Positions 59,050 through 64,000 of a DNA stretch of 64,000 bases are shown in pieces. Under the pieces are notes generated by a model. It was not told the origin of the DNA and made no database searches. It saw only the letters and a list, made by a program, of their open reading frames with translations. Origin of the DNA: Candidatus Saccharimonadota bacterium (GTDB lineage Bacteria; Patescibacteriota; Saccharimonadia; Saccharimonadales; Saccharimonadaceae); the NCBI GenBank assembly GCA_017515105.1, contig JAFWHO010000002.1, forward strand, positions 1 to 64,000. The letters run 5' to 3'. A program made the translations under genes and the position numbers. How positions within the stretch are numbered: position 1 is the first letter of the stretch; every line of letters starts with the position of its first letter.

Positions 59050-59754
59050 CTAAGCCAAAATCTTCTTAGCGTTGCCTTCAAGTACACGCTTCAAACCATT
59101 CTTGTCGTAGTATTTCGAAAGCTTCTTCATCGCCGCCTTTACATACCCATTATGGCCAAAATGGTGCGCGTCATTACCAAATGCAAAGATGAAATCATCC
59201 TTCGCAAGTCTCCGCACAGTCTTAAACGCATTCTTCCCGTATTTACCGACCAAGCTCGCCATATTACACTGGAACAAAACTCCATTTTTATGTAATTCCA
59301 CTAATTTCTCATAATCATCATGGAAAAACGGATAACGCTCAGGATGAGCCAAAAGCACCTTGTATCCATTTTCAAGCAAACTTGCAAAAATATCCTCGTA
59401 GCTCATCGAAGTTTCACTGAAAGGAAGCTCCACTAGTAAATATTTACTCCCAACGAGAGGCGAAATCAAACCTTTCTTCAGAAGTCCAAGAGTATCCTCA
59501 TCAATAAATATCTCATTCCCGAGATACAAATTCACCTCAACACCTTCATCCTTCAAGAACCCACGCAGTTTCTCGAGTAGTTCCTTGTTACTCTTAGCCG
59601 GCGACACGTAAATAGTCTCGTTCACAAAATGCGGGGAGGCAATAATGTCGGTCACGCCCTGCGCGGCCAATTCCTTAATAATCCCCACGCTCTCGTCGAA
59701 ATTCCTAGCCCCATCATCTACGCCAGGAATAATGTGAGAATGGATATCAATCAT
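59050..59754 (-). CDS. CpsB/YwqE-type PHP-domain tyrosine phosphatase
   Basis: 234 aa. PHP metal-binding motifs are MIDIHSHIIPGVDDGARN at the N-terminus, IASPHF, LLAHPERYPFF and FGNDAHHF. Family members remove phosphate from the tyrosine cluster of the BY-kinase encoded next to them, which is the case here (4-nt ATGA overlap). A hairpin (TTCCCCT/AGGGGAA) lies between the stop and the rplF promoter. Confidence 0.93.
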   Translation of the reverse strand: MIDIHSHIIPGVDDGARNFDESVGIIKELAAQGVTDIIASPHFVNETIYVSPAKSNKELLEKLRGFLKDEGVEVNLYLGNEIFIDEDTLGLLKKGLISPLVGSKYLLVELPFSETSMSYEDIFASLLENGYKVLLAHPERYPFFHDDYEKLVELHKNGVLFQCNMASLVGKYGKNAFKTVRRLAKDDFIFAFGNDAHHFGHNGYVKAAMKKLSKYYDKNGLKRVLEGNAKKILA

Positions 59755-61124
59755 TTTTTATGCGAATCGTTATTATTATAATAGTAATAATTATTGTAAT
59801 ACTTTGTAGATCTATGGTTCGCCATATTAAAGACAACGCCAGCAACTTTTGCGCCAACTTTCTCAAGTGTGTCTCTTACGGCAACAAGATCAGCCTTATT
59901 CGTAAACGAATCTTTCACAACAATAATAGTTTCATCTACCAAGCTAGATAGAATCACCGAATCAGCCAAACCGCCAACAGGTGCACCATCAAGTATTACA
60001 ATATCATAATACGAGAAGAGAGAAGTCATTAACCGTTTATTCTTCTTAGAAGCGAGAAGTTCACTCGGGTTCGGCGGATAAGTACCACAAGTCATCACAT
60101 CAAGATTACTCACCTTGGTCGGATGAACGAAATCTGACCAGCTCCTAATATCATTAGTCAAGAGATTAGACAAACCATGTGTATTTGGAATGCCAAATAA
60201 TCTATGGAGTCGTCCTTTACGAAGGTCGCAGTCGATTAGAAGCACTCTCTTCTCGGCCTGAGCAAAAGAAATCGCAAGATTAGACGAAATGAAGCTCTTA
60301 CCTTCGCCTGCATTAGTACTAGTAATCAAGAATGACTTAACTTCTTCATCAACGGCGGTAAATTGCAAATTAGTTCTAAGACTCTTAATGTTCTCGCTCA
60401 CAATTGCTTTCGGTGAATTTTCAACGATTAACTCGCTAACTGCTCTCTTCCCCTTCATCTCATGCCTACTAATACGTCCAGTCACTGGCAAACCGATATT
60501 TTTCTCAACCTCATCATTATATTTCACCGTGTCATCAAGATAGAATCTGAGGAATGCAATACCAGCCACAAGCAACACGCCAATCGCCACCGCAAGTATC
60601 AAATCGCGCACCAAAGTATTATTGGCTGGAGATGTCGGCGGTACCGCCACACTAAGCTGAGTAACATTTTCGATCTTATAAATCGTAGCCACCTGTTTCG
60701 AGAACACTTCCGCAATCTCATTTGCAATCGTAGCCGCAAGCTGCGCATTCAAATCTCTCACCGAAATACTAAGTATAGAAGTATCAGTCACTGGCTTCAC
60801 GGTGATGCTGTTTCGAAGCTCATTCACAGTCATATGGAGACCAAGATTCTCAATCACTTGATTCATCACAAGCTCGCTCTTTGCAATCTCGCTATAAGTA
60901 TTCGCAAGTTTCTGGCTAGCATTAACTTCATTTAGGGACGCAGCAGTACCATCGCTAGTATCTGACTTCGCAATCACCACCGTAGTATTAGCCTGATAGA
61001 TTGGTTTCTTAAAGACTTTGTCATAAGTAAGCACACCAACTACGGCAACCAAAATAATCAGTACAAAATACAAAATATAATGTTTCAAATAACTAAAAAA
61101 TTCTTTGATGTTTATTTCGTCCAT
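59751..61124 (-). CDS. Fused chain-length regulator and BY-kinase (CpsC-CpsD)
   Basis: 457 aa. The N-terminal Wzz domain has two membrane helices (about 20-40 and 178-200) around an outside helical part. The C-terminal kinase has Walker A TSTNAGEGKSFISSNL, Walker A' VLLIDCDLRKG, Walker B YDIVILDGAPVGG and a tyrosine cluster KYYNNYYYYNNN. Such kinases regulate polysaccharide export or assembly. The start at 61124 is set by GAAGGAG; a longer frame to 61196 lacks a site. Fusion of both parts resembles the Gram-negative Wzc form, though the rest is Firmicute-like. Confidence 0.93.
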   Translation of the reverse strand: MDEINIKEFFSYLKHYILYFVLIILVAVVGVLTYDKVFKKPIYQANTTVVIAKSDTSDGTAASLNEVNASQKLANTYSEIAKSELVMNQVIENLGLHMTVNELRNSITVKPVTDTSILSISVRDLNAQLAATIANEIAEVFSKQVATIYKIENVTQLSVAVPPTSPANNTLVRDLILAVAIGVLLVAGIAFLRFYLDDTVKYNDEVEKNIGLPVTGRISRHEMKGKRAVSELIVENSPKAIVSENIKSLRTNLQFTAVDEEVKSFLITSTNAGEGKSFISSNLAISFAQAEKRVLLIDCDLRKGRLHRLFGIPNTHGLSNLLTNDIRSWSDFVHPTKVSNLDVMTCGTYPPNPSELLASKKNKRLMTSLFSYYDIVILDGAPVGGLADSVILSSLVDETIIVVKDSFTNKADLVAVRDTLEKVGAKVAGVVFNMANHRSTKYYNNYYYYNNNDSHKK

Positions 61125-61233
61125 AAATAACTCCTTCTCATATTGTAACATAACACCATAAAAAGGCAAGCATAAAAACTTTGGTTTTCTCACCAAAATA
61201 AAAACCCAATTTCTGCACAGTCAAAACTATGTT

Positions 61234-62397
61234 TTAAACAGTCAAATATTGATTAATTTCCGCCTTGATTTTCTCGAACGATTCCTCATCCGGAATCATC
61301 ACCCATAACGGCGTGTCTTCGCCATAAGTATAAGTCGGGAGCATATCACCCACACCGTCTAATCCAATCGATTCCACCTGCCACTCTCGTGGCTGGTTTA
61401 GCTGCATTCGCATAAAATCAGTAATCTCGTCCCGACTAAAACTCGTTTCGAACGAATCGCCAATGATCTCCAGTATTTCCGGAAGCTTCATAAGATAGCT
61501 TCTCGACCCCATCATTTTATTAATAATACCCGTCAACACTTCCTGCTGATTCTCGCCACGGTGTTTGTCGCCACGCGCATAAGATTTACGTTCCCGCGAA
61601 AATCTCAACGCACAGTCACCATCCACGACCTGCTTTCCTACTACAAAATTGCACATTTTACCCTTTGGTGCCGTCTCTCCCGCCGACAAATTAAGCGCCG
61701 TGTCAGAATAAATCTCCACCCCATCTAATTCATCCACCACCTTCACGATTGTGTCAAAACCAACCTTCACCACATGATTGATATCAATCCCGAGAAAATC
61801 CTCAATCGTCGCTTTGCTAAGCTCAATATTATTATTGAGCCCCGCGTGCGTCAACTTATCCTTAAGCCCCGTCGTCCCATGCAACTGTACATACGTATCC
61901 CGCGGAATCGATACCAGTAGAATCTTGCTCTCCGCCGGATTCACCACTGCCAAAATATTCACATCCGACCGCGCATCTGGATCGTCCACGCTCGTATGCG
62001 AATCACTACCTGAAATATACAAAATAAACGGATCACGGGTGATATCAAGTTCATCATACGCCAGATCAATCCCGTTCCCAGTTAAACTAACCTTATCAAG
62101 GAATGCATTAATCGAATCAGTATATCTCAGGGCAAATATACCTCCAGCTATACAGGTAATTGATATAATCATACAAATAATACGTAGCGGAATTAACTTC
62201 TTCCTTTTCCATACTACGAGCGGCATGATACAAATTACAAATAATATCGCAAACACCCCCGCCACCAAGACAATCATCCATGTCTCAAGAAAATCCATGC
62301 GTACAAGTGATACTACACAAATTGTCGCCACCACTAATTGCGCCACCGCAAGAAGCAATGCTACCACCCGATAAACTCTCTTCGTCGTTTTGTTCAT
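61234..62397 (-). CDS. LytR-CpsA-Psr family glycopolymer ligase
   Basis: 387 aa. Three N-terminal membrane helices (about 10-30, 40-62, 75-95) and an LCP domain with DARSDVNILAVVNP, LLVSIPRDTYVQLHG, LKDKLTHAG, GVEIYSDTAL, and the Arg-rich ALRFSRERKSYARGDKHRGE. LCP enzymes transfer lipid-linked glycopolymers to peptidoglycan. It lies upstream of the CpsCD/CpsB genes on the same strand with a 110-nt gap. A plausible -10 ends about 8 nt before the ATG. Confidence 0.94.
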   Translation of the reverse strand: MNKTTKRVYRVVALLLAVAQLVVATICVVSLVRMDFLETWMIVLVAGVFAILFVICIMPLVVWKRKKLIPLRIICMIISITCIAGGIFALRYTDSINAFLDKVSLTGNGIDLAYDELDITRDPFILYISGSDSHTSVDDPDARSDVNILAVVNPAESKILLVSIPRDTYVQLHGTTGLKDKLTHAGLNNNIELSKATIEDFLGIDINHVVKVGFDTIVKVVDELDGVEIYSDTALNLSAGETAPKGKMCNFVVGKQVVDGDCALRFSRERKSYARGDKHRGENQQEVLTGIINKMMGSRSYLMKLPEILEIIGDSFETSFSRDEITDFMRMQLNQPREWQVESIGLDGVGDMLPTYTYGEDTPLWVMIPDEESFEKIKAEINQYLTV

Positions 62398-62418
62398 ATC
62401 TGTATATTATGTTATAAT
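62390..62418 (+). promoter_or_regulatory. Promoter of the 62466 orphan gene
   Basis: TTGTTC (62390-62395), 17 nt, TATAAT (62413-62418) with TG one base upstream. The -35 overlaps the LCP start codon region on the other strand. Confidence 0.65.
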
Positions 62419-62465
62419 ATATATTCATATATGTAAAGAGATTATTTAAGGGGGTGCACATTATC

Positions 62466-62951
62466 ATGGATAAAAAAGAAAGAGCAGCTGAACGCAAGTT
62501 TCGCAAAATGGTTCGCAAAATGAACGAAGACGAGTTGGCTTGTCTTTGGCGAGAGTGCATGGTCAAAGGCTACAAGGACAGAACTAACCTTGAATTATAT
62601 AAACGCTCAGAAATCATTCGAGCGCAAATAGCCAAACGCAAAAACCAAGAACCGTTCATTGCAAAAGTAAACGCGCTCGGAGCAATGGGCGTCATTACGC
62701 CTTGGGCCGTACTCCGCGAGTACTTACCGTATGTCATCAATCTGAATGGCGAAGACGAAAGAGGAATTTTCCATCGCGCAGCACAGGGAAATCTAAAGTA
62801 CTACATCAAACTCATCGTATTACCACGTATGCCGGCAGTTTTACGCGACCAGATCACAGAAGACGACATCGACGGTGTCGTTGAGATTATCGATTCAAGA
62901 ATGACGCATAAACTGGGAAATCCCAGTAGAACCAACGCTGTGTTCAACTAA
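62466..62951 (+). CDS. Orphan hypothetical protein, 161 aa
   Basis: I do not recognise this protein. It is soluble, helical and very basic at the N-terminus (MDKKERAAERKFRKMVRKMN), with a Pro-containing hydrophobic middle (GVITPWAVLREYLPYVINLN) and an acidic end (EDDIDGVVEIIDS). The start is ATG at 62466, because AAGGGGGTG lies 7-12 nt upstream and overlaps the GTG at 62454. It is a single-gene unit with its own promoter and terminator. A nucleic-acid-binding role is possible from charge alone. Confidence 0.7.
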   Translation: MDKKERAAERKFRKMVRKMNEDELACLWRECMVKGYKDRTNLELYKRSEIIRAQIAKRKNQEPFIAKVNALGAMGVITPWAVLREYLPYVINLNGEDERGIFHRAAQGNLKYYIKLIVLPRMPAVLRDQITEDDIDGVVEIIDSRMTHKLGNPSRTNAVFN

Positions 62952-63243
62952 TCTTCATGAAATCCCGAGTGAAAACTCGGGATTTTTCATGGCAACACAT
63001 CGCCTTATACATCCGGATCAGCGCCCGGCTCTGCTTCACCGCAAGCGACCCCCGCAAGATGGTCATCAACATATAAATCCCCTGCTCAGTAAATGCGTAT
63101 GGTAGATACCTGAAATGTCCTTCTATTTCATTTTCTAAGGTGCAATTTTTGCACCTTAGAAAAATATCATCTTCCATCCGCAATAATGTTAAATCCGTCC
63201 TTAGCTTTTTGCTATCTTGATTTGTTTTTGCCTTATTATCTCC
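62944..63243 (-). pseudogene. ORF6N-domain protein remnant
   Basis: The frame contains the C-terminal half of an ORF6N domain (LRCKNCTLEN, YLPYAFTEQGIYMLMTILRG, IRMYKAM), known from phage antirepressors and toxin-linked proteins. The frame is open from 63243 but has no ATG: after GAGGAG the expected start reads AAG-GCA (63234-63232), one base from ATG-GCA. The 3' end runs into the terminator of the opposite gene (KAMCCHEKSRV...), and the usual N-terminal 60 residues are largely missing. A short product from TTG 63183 cannot be excluded. Confidence 0.6.
62960..62987 (+). terminator. Terminator of the 161-aa orphan gene
   Basis: AAATCCCGAGT/ACTCGGGATTT stem with a GAAA tetraloop and T-run. It overlaps the end of the convergent ORF6N remnant. 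Confidence 0.88.
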
Positions 63244-63257
63244 TCAGATTATTAAAA

Positions 63258-63313
63258 AACAACCCTACCACTTCCCCTCAAAAATCTCAACCCCAAGATA
63301 ATTCTTATGCAAA
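63258..63313. repeat. 56-bp direct repeat, copy 1
   Basis: Matches 63823-63878 at 54 of 56 positions. On the minus strand it reads LHKNYLGVEIFEGKW-stop, like the end of a coding sequence. It lies on one side of the PemK gene. Confidence 0.85.
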
Positions 63314-63342
63314 TCAGGGTATTCCAATTAGTGATATAGTGT

Positions 63343-63406
63343 GCTATAATGAAAATATTCGGGAATACCCGCACTACCCCATTCTTTAAGATGGGGGATA
63401 TTTTTT
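63343..63406 (+). ncRNA. Short hairpin RNA candidate downstream of the PemK gene
   Basis: Extended -10 TGCTATAAT (63342-63350) predicts a start near 63357. The roughly 50-nt RNA holds CGGG-AATA-CCCG (63360-63371), then CCCCAT/ATGGGG (63377-63382 with 63391-63396) and TTTTTT (63401-63406). It has no ORF of note and ends facing the 3' end of the convergent toxin gene. It may be a small RNA, or just a promoter plus a terminator of the toxin unit. Confidence 0.4.
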
Positions 63407-63800
63407 ACAGATAAAGATTACGAAACCCCTCCTTGACAGTATCTAAATCAGAATGAGGAACCATCCCCATTTTCTTATAAAGTCTAGAAACGCTAAGAAC
63501 CCGTATCTGCGCCAGAGATGCACACTGTATTCTACCTTTGAACGCAAAAGGAACATACCGGTCCCCAACATGTTTTTTCGACGTTAACGGAATACCCAGG
63601 AAACCAAAACGGCTAAACTTCTTCATTATTAATACAGGTCTAGAGAAAGCATCGCTTTTCCCATTAATCTCGATACCAACGTTCTCTCCGATAGCACACC
63701 ACCAAACCTCGCCTTCGCGAATCGACGGTAATCTATTTGCAAAATGTACATTCTCCTTTACTGCAATCCATTCATTGAATTTTTTCTCATTTGTTTCCAT
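63405..63800 (-). CDS. PemK/MazF-family toxin
   Basis: 131 aa. Residues about 28-125 match the PemK/MazF fold: IREGEVWWCAIGENVG, the conserved SRPVLIMKKF, FLGIPLTSKKH and the closing SVSRLYKKMG with C-terminal Leu/Arg residues. Family members are mRNA interferases. The N-terminal 27 residues (KKFNEWIAVKENVHFANRLP) are extra and may form an antitoxin-contact or fused regulatory part. AAAGGAG precedes the ATG. No antitoxin gene is adjacent. The gene is framed by the 56-bp direct repeats. Confidence 0.85.
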   Translation of the reverse strand: METNEKKFNEWIAVKENVHFANRLPSIREGEVWWCAIGENVGIEINGKSDAFSRPVLIMKKFSRFGFLGIPLTSKKHVGDRYVPFAFKGRIQCASLAQIRVLSVSRLYKKMGMVPHSDLDTVKEGFRNLYL

Positions 63801-63822
63801 TAAACTCCTTTAATTATTCCGC

Positions 63823-63878
63823 AACAACCCTACCACTCCCCCTCAAAAATCTCAACCCCAAGAAAATTCTTATGCAAA
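63823..63878. repeat. 56-bp direct repeat, copy 2
   Basis: Second copy, two mismatches with 63258-63313. On the minus strand it reads LHKNFLGVEIFEGEW-stop, and the frame stays open upstream (GWGGGLWVAL), though that part overlaps a plus-strand promoter. Confidence 0.85.
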
Positions 63879-63912
63879 AGTGCAACCCATAGACCACCAC
63901 CCCAGCCAAATA

Positions 63913-63921
63913 TGGTATAAT
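63913..63921 (+). promoter_or_regulatory. Extended -10 promoter of the gene entering the right edge
   Basis: TGGTATAAT, followed by GGGAGGAG (63942-63949) and an ATG at 63958. Confidence 0.6.
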
Positions 63922-63957
63922 ACACAAATACATTTTAAAAAGGGAGGAGCACTTTAA

Positions 63958-64000
63958 ATGAAAGAAGTCAAAACAAACAGGAGACTAACACGAAGTAGCC
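63958..64000 (+). CDS. Start of a gene cut by the right edge
   Basis: ATG at 63958 with GGGAGGAG 8 nt upstream and an extended -10 farther up. The first 14 codons read MKEVKTNRRLTRSS, basic and hydrophilic. Too short to identify. Strong Shine-Dalgarno and leader resemble those of the orphan genes. Confidence 0.55.
   Translation, partial: MKEVKTNRRLTRSS

Noticed and set aside
63405-63960. Classical type III (ToxIN-like) toxin-antitoxin system
   Set aside because: The region upstream of the toxin has no tandem RNA repeats or terminator on the toxin strand. The only RNA candidate is convergent and downstream, so the family assignment is not supported.

Overview
The window looks like a small, compact genome of the Candidate Phyla Radiation, most likely Candidatus Saccharibacteria (TM7). 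This is inferred from several signs together. rpsE is followed directly by rplO with no rpmD (L30) between them. FISUMP-type surface proteins, several sortases, PemK and ORF6N fragments and many orphan small genes are present. Lys/Ala-rich tails sit on ribosomal proteins. TGA is used as an ordinary stop (secY ends in TGA), so the standard code applies rather than the TGA=Gly code of Gracilibacteria/Absconditabacteria. No rRNA operon, CRISPR array, IS element or prophage is visible, and there is one tRNA (Ala-CGC).

Layout. 1-7.6 kb: the 3' part of a giant FISUMP repeat surface protein, then a minus-strand envelope cluster (PEGA membrane protein, SGNH/lysozyme-like/CHAP-like secreted protein, sortase). 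7.7-12.9 kb: the thyA-folA-glyA thymidylate-cycle operon flanked by orphan genes and two tiny ORFs. 13-27 kb (minus): the transcription/translation core rpoB-rpoC-secY-sortase-infA-rpmJ-rpsM-rpsK-rpsD-rpoA-rplQ-rplM-rpsI, headed by a complex rpoB leader. 27-33.4 kb: khpA, rpsP, rpmF-nusB-NUDIX-rnc, glutaredoxin, a SpoU methylase, tsaC and orphans. 33.5-50.6 kb: leuS; a cell-division/wall set (ftsE-ftsX, PcsB-like CHAP protein, S41 protease, GT4); pheS-pheT; a 1050-aa membrane protein of unknown function; a MIP channel; metG. 50.7-59 kb: a Pro/Ala-rich membrane protein, a DUF2207 protein, ldh, exonuclease I, an FKBP isomerase and rplF-rplR-rpsE-rplO. 59-64 kb: a tyrosine-phosphoregulation set (CpsB, CpsCD) with an LCP ligase, an orphan gene, an ORF6N remnant and a PemK toxin cassette between 56-bp direct repeats.

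Two expression styles appear. Many housekeeping genes have an extended -10 box (TGnTATAAT) whose last base lies only 6-7 nt before the ATG, which predicts leaderless mRNAs; this pattern moves the starts of metG and the CHAP gene. Orphan genes mostly have a leader with a strong Shine-Dalgarno and a tight terminator, and several also have a recognisable -35.

The most interesting signals are: the rpoB leader (consensus promoter, structured RNA ending in an attenuator-like hairpin, second promoter, 37-codon ORF); loss of both zinc-binding cysteine clusters in RpoC together with cysteine-free L36 and L32; widespread leaderless promoters; and the PemK cassette with a convergent short hairpin RNA. 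All calls come from reading the sequence; no database search was run.
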